The notes under the pieces: generated by a model
Databases searched by the model: none
Told to the model about the DNA's origin: nothing
What the model saw: the letters and a program-made list of their open reading frames with translations, nothing else
Part shown: positions 54,018 to 64,000 of the stretch, one piece after another
Position numbering within the stretch: the stretch's first letter is position 1
How the letters are laid out: the number at the start of each line of letters is the position of its first letter
Origin: Eretmocerus hayati
Lineage: Eukaryota > Arthropoda > Insecta > Hymenoptera > Aphelinidae
Assembly (NCBI GenBank): GCA_029851415.1
Contig: CM056742.1
Span: forward strand, 113,710,246 to 113,774,245
DNA length: 64,000 nt
Direction: 5' to 3'
Made by a program: the position numbers and the translations under genes

Positions 54018-54737
54018 TGTAACTGAGGGATATTCTGGGGATGTTAGGATCAGGGATTAGGTCTCGAAAGGACTCGAATCAGTTTTCAGAAAAGTCAATA
54101 TATTGTAATAGAATAAAATAGAGATTTACATATTTACATTGGAGTTGATCTGAAACATACAAAAGAGAAATGCTCAGTATATATCCTGGACGTGATGAGT
54201 TCACGTGTGCGTGTATTACATGGTTCGGTTTACCCTAAATATGAATTACATGTGAATGACTGACTCTACTGGTAGCCGGAGTGTACTTGGGGGCCTTTCC
54301 TCCTCGCCACGGGTGTACCCATGGAGGGGCAGGAGTCGGTACCCGGGGGTGATCGATGACCTGGGTGTACCCGGGTGATCGATACGATCAACGGTGTCTT
54401 CAGGCTAGCCACTGGGAGAGCCCGGCGGCTGGCCGTTCGACTTCTCTCCATCTTCGGGGGAACCCAAAGATGGAGAGGAGTACCGGCAGTTCCATCACTA
54501 ACTTGTCTTGGCTCTGGGTGTGCCCAGAGACGAGAAAGATATGAGTCGACTGCTTGCGGTGAACTGACTGCAATGTGTTCTCATGGCTTTACTGTATCTT
54601 ATAGTGTGAAACATCGCTTGTGATCCGTTAGCCATCTGGTGGCCGAATCCTGAATTACCGTAGCGGCTAACATTTTGGCTCTGTACGAGCATGCCAAACC
54701 TAAGGTGGCCTCGAGAAGTTTGGGTATGCTCGTTACA
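54018..54737 (-). repeat. LTR of element R2 (3' LTR in element sense)
   Basis: 720 bp, TGTAACTGAGGG to GTTACA, almost identical to 56654-57373. Confidence 0.93.
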
Positions 54738-54751
54738 TCCCCCTCTTACTC
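54738..54751 (-). other. Polypurine tract of element R2
   Basis: GAGTAAGAGGGGGA on the minus strand, directly before the 3' LTR; it would prime plus-strand synthesis. Confidence 0.7.
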
Positions 54752-55142
54752 ATTAGGAGAGTGAGTCTCACTCACACTGTCCTAGTGGTTGTGTGAAACG
54801 CCTGCAGTGCGAACACTATACCCTGCTGCTTCTGGTGGGTTTCTAATACCATATTTCTGGTGTAGTATAAAAATACCCTGCTGCTTCTAGTGGGCTTCAA
54901 ATGCCCGCTTTCTGGTGTGGTATAACTATACCCGATTTAGACTGACTTGATATGCGTGATTTCCAAATGTGGTGTTCTTCCAAGTGTACTGAAATGTTCA
55001 TGATTACAAAAATAGTTCAAATATACCGGTAATGCTGGTAACTCTTCAATCGTCCTTGCGGGTTGAAACGTAGATTACATTTTTCTCCATTCGGCAAATA
55101 CACTCTCCATCGTCTAGCTCCCACTGGTATGTCGACCGAGCT

Positions 55143-56253
55143 TCAATCCGGCAATTTGATGGTGCGAGTCGTACGGACCCTTGGCGGGAATGACTCAGGC
55201 GTAGCCTCTTGCATTTGTGGAACGACTGGTGTATTGTCCGGAACTACTGACATCGGCGTTTGTACTGCTGATTTTCCTGGTGCAATATTTTTGATTGCTA
55301 CTGTAACTGATGATGCTAGCTCTGATGGTACTATTTCCACAGATGATGTTCCAGTTGCACATTGTTCTGTAGCGGCTGGTGTGGTCAAAGCGTTTGGTGG
55401 TGCTGCTGCTGTTGTTGTTTTTGCGGTTAAAGTTATTGGTGCATTCTGGGTCTCTATTCTGTTGCGATGAACGTCAGCCATTGCCAGGCAATTTGCGTGG
55501 CCTCGCCCCCCAGTTCTCCAACCTCTCGGTCGCCCGCCATTTGAGACAACTGTTGCCGATTTCGAATCTATCACTCCCGACACCCGTAGCCCTTCTCATT
55601 TGTCTTTTTGTTTCACCAGTTCCGCCATCTTCTTCTTCCATCCCGGTTGAGCCACTATCTCCACTAGCTTGATACCTCTAGCTGGAGCGGGGTTCTTGAA
55701 CCTGTTGCAGAGATTCGATAGTGACACACGGGCGGCACGATTTCTCGTCTTCTGTGGCACTTGCGGTAACTGAGCGACTAGCACTCTAGCTGCTGGAGTA
55801 GTTACTTGGGTGCGGGAGGATACTCTGCGTGATACGTGTAGTTCGGTCGGCACTGCCACTATTGAAGTCACTTTCAGTGCGGGTCGACCCGGTGGCTGTA
55901 CTATCACTGAGGCACGAGGCGGTAATACTGCTACTATTTGTGGTGCTTCTGGATCGTACTCTTCTACGGCTGGAGGTACTATTCCCAAAGCCGCATACCC
56001 CTTTTCCGATCCCGATTCTATACTCGCGCACTGCGACTCTATCGCTCTTAGCTCCTGCTCTAACGACATTCTCGTTGCTACTGCTTCCCTCGATCTGCCT
56101 GACGTTTTTGCTTCGGACGTATGTACCGTTGGTGGGGATGTGGCTTACAGCGTGCACTAATACAAATTCTGGGGCGAGACCTCCCACTCTGCGCAAAGCG
56201 GTACCCCGCTGGCCAAAATATGTAACGGACTTCGTTCGGCACTTCCCCGCCAC
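55143..56253 (-). pseudogene. Element R2 interior reading frame, broken, function unknown
   Basis: The only coding-like stretch in element R2. An upstream frame (56253-55786) contains VTYFGQRGTALRRVGGLAPE. A second frame (56069-55596, starts MSLEQELRAIESQCASIE) continues after a TGA at 55596 as 55583-55143 (VIDSKSATVV to RTIKLPD). It is Ala/Val/Pro/Thr-rich with basic patches. There is no zinc knuckle, protease, RT or integrase motif. It could be a decayed gag-like protein; I do not recognise it. Confidence 0.45.
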
Positions 56254-56444
56254 TGCTCCTTCCCTTGCACTGTGGTGCTACTGGATTGTTGGATACACTG
56301 GTTTCCAAAAGTAGATACTCCGTACTCTATCTGTGCTGCTGCAACTAAAAGAACATCAATGTGTGTGTTCGTGTGCTGTATGACGACATGATTTATACTA
56401 AGCATTATTCTCTCTCAAAACTGCCAGTGAAATACTGAAACGAT

Positions 56445-56653
56445 CCGTTTGGGCGCCATGTAACTGAAGGTTACATGGGCGGAAAAAGAAAGGACCTGTC
56501 TGGGCGCCATGTAACTGAAGGTTACATGGGCGGAAAAAAAAGGACCTGTCTGGGCGCCATGCAACTGAAGGTTACATGGTTGGAAAAAGGATCTGTCTGG
56601 GCGCCATGTAACTAAGGGTTACATGGGCAGAAAAAGGACCCGTCTGGGCGCCA
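56445..56653 (-). repeat. Tandem primer-site hairpins of element R2 (4 copies plus LTR edge)
   Basis: A 47-51 bp unit repeats with CCATGTAAC starts at 56456, 56507, 56557, 56604 and, at the LTR edge, 56651. Each full unit has GGGCGCCA (primer-site core on the complement) and an inverted pair CCATGTAAC / GTTACATGG around about 5 bases. The TGTAAC...GTTACA inside equals the two LTR termini brought together. The third and fourth copies carry small changes. Confidence 0.88.
56636..56653 (-). other. Primer-binding site of element R2
   Basis: TGGCGCCCAGACGGGTCC on the minus strand directly after the 5' LTR. The first nine bases fit the 3' end of tRNA-Lys (TGGCGCCCA); the rest does not. Confidence 0.6.
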
Positions 56654-57373
56654 TGTAACTGATGGATTTTCTGGGGATGTTAGGATCAGGGTTTAGGTCT
56701 CGAAAGGACTCGAATCAGTTGTCAGAAAAGTCAATATATTGTAATAGAGTAAAATAGAGATTTACATATTTACATTGGAGTTGATCTGAAACATACAAAA
56801 GAGAAATGCTTAGTATATATCCTGGACGTTATGAGTTCACGTGTGCGTGTATTACATGGTTCGGTTTACCCTAAATATGAATTACATGTGAATGACTGAC
56901 TCTACTGGTAGCCGGAGTGTACTTGGGGGCCTTTCCTCCTCGCCACGGGTGTACCCATGGAGGGGCAAGAGTCGGTACCCGGGGGTGATCGATGACTTGG
57001 GTGTACCCGGGTGATCGATGCGATCAACGGTGTCTTCAGGCTAGCCACTGGGAGAGCCCGGCGGCTGGCCGTTCGACTTCTCGCCATCTTCGGGGGAACC
57101 CAAAGATGGAGAGGAGTACCGGCAGTTTCATCACTAACTTGTCTTGGCTCTGGGTGTGCCCGGAGACGAGAAAGATACGAGTCGACTGCTTGCGGTGAAG
57201 TGACTGCAATGTGTTCTCATGGCTTTACTGTATCTTATAGAGTGTAACATCGCTTGTGATTCGTTAGCCATCTGGTGGCCGAATCCTGAATTACCGTAGC
57301 GGCTAACATTTTGGCTCTGTACGAGCATGCTAAACCTAAGACGGCCTCGAGAGGTTTGGGTATGCTCGTTACA
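56654..57373 (-). repeat. LTR of element R2 (5' LTR in element sense)
   Basis: Partner of 54018-54737. Ends GTTACA at 57373 followed by GATG. Confidence 0.93.
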
Positions 57374-58460
57374 GATGGATGGATGGATGGATGGATGGAT
57401 GGATGGATGGATGGATGGATGGATGGATGGATGGATGGATGGATGGATGGATGGATGGATGGATGGATGGATGGATGGGATGGATGGGTCGGATGTATCC
57501 ATGTACTATCGTATGGATGGATGGATGGATGAATGGTATGGATGGGTGGGATGGTTGGATGGATAGGATGGTTGGATGGATGGCATCGTATGGTTGGATG
57601 GATGGGATGGATGGGTCGGATCGATGGTATGGATCAGTGGATGGGATGAGTTGGTTGGATGGTTTGGATGGGTGGGATGGATGAATGGGATGTTTGGAAG
57701 GGTCGGATGGATGGGGTGCATGAGATAGATGGATGGGATGGATGGAGGGGTTGGATGGATGAATGGATGGGATGGATGCATGAGATGGTTTGATGGTGTG
57801 GATGGATGCGATAGATAGATAGGCTGGAGGGAAGGGCTCATTCGTCCAATCCAATCATCCCGTCCATCTATCCCCTCCATCCATACATTACATCCATCTT
57901 ACCCTTCCATTCGATCCATCGATCCCATCCATCCGAGCCATCCATCCCATCATCCCATCCATCCATCTAATCATCCCATCCATCTATCTCAGCGATGCAA
58001 CCCATCCATCACACCATCGAATCCAGCAATCTCATCCATTTCATCCATCGGACCCATCTATCTCACCATCCCATCCACCCGACCCAACCAACCATCCACC
58101 CTATCCATTCAACCTTTACCATCCATTCATACCATCTATCCATCCATCCATCCGTCCATCCATCCATACCATCCATCCGACCCATCCATCCCATCCTCCC
58201 ATCACATCCATCCGACCCATCCAGCCATCCATCCAGTCAATCCCATCCATCCGACCCATCCAAGCATCCCATCCATCCATCCCATTCATCCCATCCATCT
58301 CACCCATCCATCCGACTCATCCCATCCAACCATCAAACCCATCCACCCCATCCATCCCACTCTTCAATCTTATCCATCCGACCTTCCCATCCATCCAACT
58401 CGTCCAGCCATCCCACCCATACCATCCATCCATCCCATCTACGCATCCGTCCATTCATCA
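57374..58460. repeat. GGAT then ATCC repeats, centre and right arm of foldback element
   Basis: 57374-57478 is pure (GATG)n. Up to about 57840 the G-rich strand is on top, after that the C-rich strand, so the two halves can pair. All reading frames here are artefacts (Met-Asp-Gly-Trp or Ile-His-Pro-Ser repeats). Confidence 0.92.
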
Positions 58461-58679
58461 ATTCATCCAGCTTCAATACTTGTATTCAGCTCCTGCAGGA
58501 CAGGCAACCCGCTTTGTCATTTATACAAAAGTGTTACTCTTCGTCGTTCATAAGAAAATGTGTTAGTCTTCGTCGTTGATAAGAAAAAGTGTTACTCTTC
58601 GTCGTTGATGAGGAAATGTGATAGTCTTCATCGTTCGTAAGAAAAGTGTTACTCTTCGTAGGAGCCGTCGACATTGTGT

Positions 58680-58960
58680 CAAGTTATGGATCGACCAACA
58701 ACAATCTGTATATTACTATTCAATGCATTTTTCTTGATTGTGGAGATAATCAAGGCGATGTTTTTTGATCGTTCCAACCATGGTTGTGTCTCGAGGAAGA
58801 GATGGAAGTTCTGAAGGTAAACTATTCCAGAACTCAGCATCTGAGATTCTGAATGAGTTCGCAAATGCACTGGTGCGAGCAGATTTGACGAGCAAGTCAC
58901 CCGTCTGCAATCATTTTGATCGATGTAGCGTAGTATTGCATATTCCCGTAATGTAACACG
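58680..58960 (-). pseudogene. LINE G, ORF2 C-terminal scrap
   Basis: Minus-strand frame with SARTSAFANSFRISDAEFWN, LPSELPSLPRD and YLHNQEKCIE, the usual end of a CR1-like ORF2. Neither end of the element is recognisable. Confidence 0.6.
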
Positions 58961-58986
58961 CTAGGTACCTAAAGGTGCCACTTTTC

Positions 58987-59024
<38 letters not shown>

Positions 59025-59173
59025 TGGAGATAAACGGTCCAGTGGACCTTTACAGAGTTTAAATAATTGGTATTTACGGTGAGGTGGACAACATAGTTCA
59101 TATTGAAACCACCTTATAACAAAATAATAATCATAATAGTATAATAGATAGACATGTGTATATATATAAATAA

Positions 59174-62100
59174 TTATATTTGAAATGTTTGACTAGCCAA
59201 GAAGTACTCCTGACGAGACTTGACAGACAGCCATCCCAGCTGTTTTCGGTAGGGAGTGACATGATCGCGCCAAGGCATGCTGCCAAAGATGGAACGCGTG
59301 CATTCGTTTTGTGCTCGTTGGAGTTTGGGGTTGAATCCCTTGTCGAGGCCATGGAACACAAGGCAGGTGTAATCGAAGAAAGGCATGATGAGAGATTGGA
59401 CTAGGGTTTTCCTGATCGAAAACGAAAGTGCATGACGGTGAGATCTGAGCTGGCGTAGTGTACCGAAAACCTGCTGACAAATGTGCGATGGTTGCTTTTT
59501 CCAATTCAGGTCGCTGGCTATCCAAACGCCTGGGTTCTTTACCTCTGACACATAGTCAACAGGAGTGCCATCGATTTGTAGTTTAGGCAAATTAATCAAG
59601 TTGAGAAGACGAAGATTTCCAGCGCTGCCCAAGATCATGACTTTGGTCTTCTTCAAGTTCAAAGTCAGACCGTTTGAGATAGCCCACCGATGTATGACAT
59701 TGGCATCCGGTTCTATTTTTCTCAGCGTATCAGTAATTTTCAAGTGCTGGCAACTTCTGTAGATCTGTGTATCATCAGCATAAATCATATAGCGCCAAAA
59801 TTTTAGAACACGAGGTAGACCATTGATGAAGATGGAAAATAGAAGTGGTCACGGTGCTCTAGAAATGAGTTTAACCCAAAATAGCTTGCCCTTCTGAATT
59901 CCTTTTTTACGCTTAGAATACATGATAAATGTGGCATTTTCCCGCAAGAACAAAAATCGTAACCGCTCCTGTTTCCGAAAAAAGTCCACTTCAAGATTAT
60001 TCTATGGAAAAATGAATTTTTACGAGATGAACCTTCGTCTCAAAGAAACAGCTGTCGTAAAATTTCAGCCACCCTCAATCTCCTCACATGAAAGATCTCA
60101 TAGATTCATCAGATATCACTTCTAAAATTGAGTTCATCGGGAAATACATCATGAAGTGATTTTGGAGGGAAAATAAGTGAGCCCGCTTTGATGACGGAGA
60201 TGGGCCACAACCTACATCCCTGAATGTGATAGAGACCGAAACACTATAAATGAAATAAAAAATGACGGCAAGCTCATGAAGAAATAGCTTTTCCTAGGAA
60301 GAGGATTGGGAGAACGCAATATTCAACGCAAGGTATCATTTCTTCGATCATTTCTGGACTGTACGCCGTATTGACATTTTTGAGGATACATGCTGGAAGA
60401 TCTCTTGAAGTTGTTGGAATCGAATTCTGTAATCCCTTTCGGTAAACTCAACTAATTTGGAAATTTTCTGAGTCAAAAGTCACATTCAACATATTAATTC
60501 TTGCATCATTCGAATCAAAATTGGACCAAAATAGCAGTCATGAGGGATATACAGGAGTTTCCTCCAGGATAACAGTTTCAATTGCAAAATGAATCAACTC
60601 GTCGTTCTCGATCTTCGTCAACCAGATCGAGTGATAATGTAGGAGTTTCAAGTATTCGCAATTCCAATACTACTCTCAACTTCGAATATTTCCAAGCTGG
60701 TGGAGTTTTACGCAAAGAGTAACAGCTTCCGGTTCCGAGATGTTCGGTTTCAATGGAATCACTCACAATGTACCCTGAAGAATGTCAATGGATGGAGTAG
60801 AAGTTGAGTCACAATCCAAAATTGCTCAAACATATGGTAACTTCCGTTGAAGATTTTGTTTTTCCAGTCCTCATGATGAGGCGAACCAGTTTTGTATTAA
60901 TTCATAAATCATCAATACTGAATCCCTTCATAGTGTTTTGGTCTCTCTATCACATCCACGGACGTAGAGTGTGGCAAATCTCCATAGTCACGGCGGACTA
61001 CCTTATTTTCCCTCCAAAATCACATCAAACGCATTTCACGAGGATTTCAGTTCTTAGAATTGGTATTGGATGAATCCATGAGATTTTCCATGCGAGGGTG
61101 AATGCAATTCTACGGCCGCTGTTCCCTTGAGGCGAATGTCCATCTCGTAACAATTCATTTTTTTTATAGAAGAATCTTAGAGTGCACTTTTTTCTGAAAC
61201 AGGAGCGGTTAAGATTTTCGTTCTTGCGGGAAAATGTCACATTGATTATGTATTTTAAGCGTGAAAAAGAAATTCCGAAAGTCAAGCACCTTTGGGTTGA
61301 ACTCATTCCTAGAGCACCGTGTGGTTCCAACACCGATCCTTGGGGAATTCCCGCTGTAGTTTCTAGCTAATTTGATACTGTGCTTCATTCGCCTATGACA
61401 TCCTGACACCTATCGGAAAGATATGAAAGAAACCATTTGATAGTGTGATTGTCAACTTGATATGAGAGTAATTTATGGAGCACAATGCGGTGTGAAATGT
61501 TATCAAACGCTTTGGAAAAATCAAATAGCACAAGAAATGCGTATGGTGATTTATCGGTTGCTTGTCTCACATCGTCCAAAACCCCGAGGAGTGTAGTCTG
61601 CGTACTATGACCTGCGCTCAAACCAGCTTGGCGAGGATCAAGGAGGTGATTCACTCCAAGATGACGTGTGAGTTGTTGGGCAACAATTTTTTCGGGTATC
61701 TTTGAGCAGTCAGATATGCAGGCGATGGGTCTAAGATCTGATACATCAAATAATTGAGCTATTTTTGGAATAGGTGTGATGAGTGTGCGTTTACAGAGCA
61801 ATGGATAGGATGCTGATGAGATTAATGAATTGAAATGTTTGCAAAAGGCGAGAGAATTTCAGGGCATGAGGTGATAAGGTTTTTGATGGTGATGCCATCG
61901 ATACCAGACAATTTAGATTTAACTTCGAGCATCTCATAACAGATCTCGTCTGGTGGTGTTTCCTGAAGTGCAAACGGCGAGACAGGTTGATGTGTTAGGC
62001 TTTGAGGTAAAGTGAGGCTGGAGACTGGATCATGAGATAAGGTTGACGTTTGGATGCTGGAGATGGATGAGAAATGTGAATTCATGGCGTTAAGTGAGAA

Positions 62101-63293
62101 TGTAGTGAACGGCAATGGTGCGCGAGGTAGATCATGCCTAGTCTGTCGAGAGCACTCCACAGCTTGTTCATGTCCCTCGCTGTATTAATCTGGCTTGCCT
62201 AGTAACTGTTTTCGGTTCTGCTTAATTCAGTTTTCACCTCAGCGCATAGGGTACGATAGTTTCCTTTCAGCACAGGACAATCAAGCTGTTTTGCTCTTTT
62301 ATCAACGTTATCACGGTGTTCCATACCCTTTCTGATTTCAAGACTCACCCATGGTTTCTTAGAATTCGAAATGGTGACCTTACGCAAGGGATCATGGTGG
62401 TCCAATGCAGCTTCTAAAGAGGCAGTGAAAGTTTCTACTTTTTCTTCGAGACATGTGTGATTGTTGATCAACCCCATTCCAACGTGTTCTTCGTTCAGAT
62501 ACTTGTATCGATCGAAATGCTTGAAGTCACGTTTAGTGGAAGTACGGTTTCCTCGACTAGGTAGATGGAGTTCCACATTGAGGTCGATTCTATGACCGAA
62601 AGTAGAAGATGCATCAGACTTGACATATGAATCGATAATAGACAGGGAGTTAACGATAAATAAGTCTATCCAGGTATAAGAATGCTGCCTCTGGAAATCC
62701 ATGGTATGACATGAGGCATCCGATTCTACAACTTCAAGCGCAAGATTCTCTGCATGACTCCGAATGAAATTAGACTCCAAGTCTGTTAAACACATATTCA
62801 CATTGAAGTCACCATGGAACCACAAATTCATATTCAAGAAAAAACTTGGATATAACATCAAAAAACTCTCCTGGCAGAGGGCCATCAGGAGGACGATAAA
62901 GGACAACTAGGAGTAAATGGTTATTCCCGATCCTCATCTCTACAATTAAGTATTCGGGCTGCTTGAAGTGAGAGTTATCAGATCTGACTAAGACTTTGAA
63001 GGGTAACGAGTCGTGAATATACAGGGCAACTCCACCACCAGCACGATTCACTCGATCATTACGTACAATGGTGTAATTTGAAAGATACACAGACGTGTCC
63101 GTATCTTGTGAAGAGAGTTTACTCTCAGTAATTGAAAAACATGTTCCGGGTTGTCAGACAAAAGGAGTTCTATTTCATAAAAATATGCCAGAATGCCATT
63201 GACGTTCGCGTGAGAGATATCCACTGATGAAGGAGGGCGCTGTGGGTACTGATGTTGGTTATTGCGTCTGTCAGGAGTGGAATGCACTAAGAT
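59174..63293 (-). pseudogene. LINE F ORF2 (endonuclease and RT), broken
   Basis: Endonuclease pieces: 63293-63115 (ANVNGILAYFYEIELLLSDN), 63090-62809 (GGGVALYIHDSLPF, VVLYRPPDGP), 62906-62199 (WFHGDFNVNMCLTD, HSYTWIDLFIV). RT pieces: 62160-61822 (KSKLSGIDGITIKNLI), 61801-61385 (RQAGLSAGHSTQTTLL, FLVLFDFSKAFDNI), then IPQGSVLEP up to the transposon at 61321 and LLFSIFINGLP after it, and 59788-59174 (MIYADDTQIY, LQRAQNECTRSIFG, ASQTFQI). Removing the transposon and one TGGT restores EPLLFSIF exactly. Several other frame breaks remain. Confidence 0.85.
59850..61321. mobile_element. Long-TIR DNA transposon, Chapaev-like ends, 4-bp duplication
   Basis: Both ends read CACGGTGCTCTAG outward-in, with TGGT on both sides (59846-59849 and 61322-61325). 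Inverted arms of about 400 bp are roughly 80% alike (blocks CATTTTCCCGCAAGAAC and CCGCTCCTGTTTC). The 680-bp centre shows no transposase. A 4-bp duplication with CAC termini is known for Chapaev (CMC) elements; Transib uses 5 bp. It is a non-autonomous copy. Confidence 0.8.
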
Positions 63294-63296
63294 CTA

Positions 63297-63890
63297 GTTC
63301 AGATCGGATTGGAATCTGGGGGAAGTTGGCATCTTTGCGCATGAGAATCTATAGTCTGTGATCGGAGGAACCAAATATTTGAGTTCGGTAGCTCTGGCTC
63401 TCGCTTCCTGGAATATTTCATGAAGTTGTTTTGGATAAAGGGGACGAATGGAGATCTTGCTAGACTATGCCTCGCCAAAAGCTTCAGTAGCAGTGGATGT
63501 AGAGGTACTAATGCGCGTTGAAACTATGTAGTCACGTATCTGGGCAGATTTGAATTTTACAACGACGCTCTTCGACAATTGATTGGTGTTTGAGGCAGCG
63601 GGTGCACGGTTGTTGTTTTTCCTTGTAGATCCACGGGGGAACACTCTCGCATCAGGTATGTCACCAACAAAATGTGATAGATTGAGCGCTATTACAATAG
63701 ATTTTATCAAATTGAAAGGAGTTTTATCGACACTATATGGGATACCCAATGCAATCAGCTCTGCTTGTTCCTTGGAGATGACATTTGTGGAGCTCGAGGC
63801 TTGAATGTTCTTGGATGTGAGTGCATTGTTCTGCATGACTCGCGGTTTATCACGTATCGAAGATGAACCCTGATCCATCTTTTCGCTCAA
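63297..63890 (-). pseudogene. LINE F ORF1, one premature stop
   Basis: Starts MSEKMDQGSS; it has a polar N-terminal part, then SVVVKFKSAQIRDYIVSTR, a TAG at 63465, and in the same frame ISIRPLYPKQLHEIFQEARA and LKYLVPPITDYRFSCAKM, ending FQSDLN before TAG 63294-63296. The order matches LINE J ORF1. Sequence to the right (63891-64000) may hold an upstream coiled-coil part, broken by stops. ORF2 continues in frame after the last stop. Confidence 0.65.
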
Positions 63891-64000
63891 GTTGTTGATT
63901 TGTTGGTCGTGTTCAGACAGCTTGGTGTTGATGGCACTCAGTCGTCAACACGCTTGTTCAATGCCTCAATCGAGGTATGAAAATTAGTCTTCATCACTTG

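Larger units (their letters stand above)
54018..57373 (-). mobile_element. Short LTR retrotransposon R2, non-autonomous
   Basis: Two 720-bp LTRs (54018-54737 and 56654-57373) starting TGTAACTG and ending GTTACA, with GATG on both sides (54014-54017 and 57374-57377). A purine tract next to the left LTR (complement of 54738-54751, GAGTAAGAGGGGGA) and a primer site next to the right LTR set the minus strand as sense. The interior is 1.9 kb with only a broken, unrecognised reading frame and no pol. LTRs differ by few bases, so insertion is fairly recent. Confidence 0.9.
53378..58670. mobile_element. Foldback-like element with GGAT-rich inverted arms, invaded by LTR element R2
   Basis: Left end CGATGGCTCCTACGAAGAGT and the complement of the right end CGACGGCTCCTACGAAGAGT match, with ACAT on both sides (53374-53377 and 58671-58674). 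Each arm has several copies of an approximately 33-bp unit (AACGACGAAGAGTAACAC) and then a shared block with CCTGTCCTGCAGG and GTATTGAAGCTG, then degenerate GGAT repeats; the strand composition flips near 57840. This is foldback architecture. Long reading frames in the GGAT/ATCC zones are repeat artefacts. Element R2 (54018-57373) sits inside. Confidence 0.75.
58989..64000 (-). mobile_element. CR1-like LINE F with poly(A) tail, interrupted
   Basis: Poly(A) (T run 58989-59022), 3' UTR, ORF2 in pieces (63293-59174) and ORF1 (63890-63297), continuing off the right edge. A DNA transposon (59850-61321) splits the RT region. Unlike family A it ends in poly(A) and not a microsatellite tail. ORF1 and ORF2 share a frame, separated by TAG 63294-63296. 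Confidence 0.85.

Noticed and set aside
55063..56314. Plus-strand frames in the interior of element R2
   Set aside because: LTR, primer site and purine tract put the sense strand on minus; these plus frames have no domain.
57369..57880. Long frames of Ile-His-Pro-Ser or Met-Asp-Gly-Trp repeats
   Set aside because: Translations of (GGAT)n/(ATCC)n; no independent coding signal.

Overview
This window reads as eukaryotic, repeat-dominated nuclear DNA, most likely from an arthropod (an insect would fit). I reason this from R1-like and CR1/Jockey-type LINEs, a pogo-like transposon, gag-bearing LTR retrotransposons and long GA, GATT and GGAT microsatellites. I see no convincing single-copy host gene, no rRNA or tRNA gene, no CRISPR and nothing bacterial. 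The species cannot be fixed from sequence alone.

Layout. 1-5822: a CR1-like LINE with a PHD-finger ORF1 (copy A1, cut by the window edge), an ORF1-only LINE remnant with a small TA-flanked MITE inside, a 3' piece of another A-family LINE, and two R1-like LINE 3' ends. 5823-25792: an old CR1-like LINE split by a 19.5 kb LTR retrotransposon (6132-25636; LTRs about 705 bp, TSD CAAG, tRNA-Leu-type primer site) on the minus strand. That element has a broken gag and no visible pol, and it carries a 4 kb pogo-like transposon (10068-14088), a minisatellite and a palindrome cluster. 25793-32640: LINE fragments separated by (GA)n tracts, then a full-length R1-like LINE (copy B). 32641-40279: fragments, then an A-family LINE (A3) split inside ORF1 by another A-family copy (A7) and carrying a solo LTR near its 3' end. 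40428-45870: A2, an A-family LINE with both ORFs open. 45871-52450: R1-like copy B2, several decayed CR1-like LINEs, a TTAA-type MITE and another R1-like LINE (C). 52519-58670: a tandem duplication, then a foldback-like element with GGAT-rich inverted arms, itself invaded by a 3.36 kb LTR retrotransposon. 58680-64000: a LINE scrap and a poly(A)-tailed CR1-like LINE (F) interrupted by a long-TIR DNA transposon with 4-bp TSDs.

How the pieces relate. Most LINE boundaries fall in (GA)n/(TC)n tracts, and the orientation is consistent: CR1-like copies lie with (TC)n on their sense strand, R1-like copies with (GA)n. This suggests the microsatellite is the insertion target. Family A also encodes a GA tract (Glu-Arg repeat) in ORF1, and one copy has inserted there in a sister element. 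In family A, ORF1 and ORF2 share one reading frame, separated by a UGA followed by CUA or CUG, and ORF2 has no AUG ahead of its endonuclease, so readthrough is the simplest model. R1-like copies share two 3'-UTR hairpins whose stems co-vary around a constant loop. The smaller LTR element has four tandem hairpins, each carrying its primer-binding sequence.
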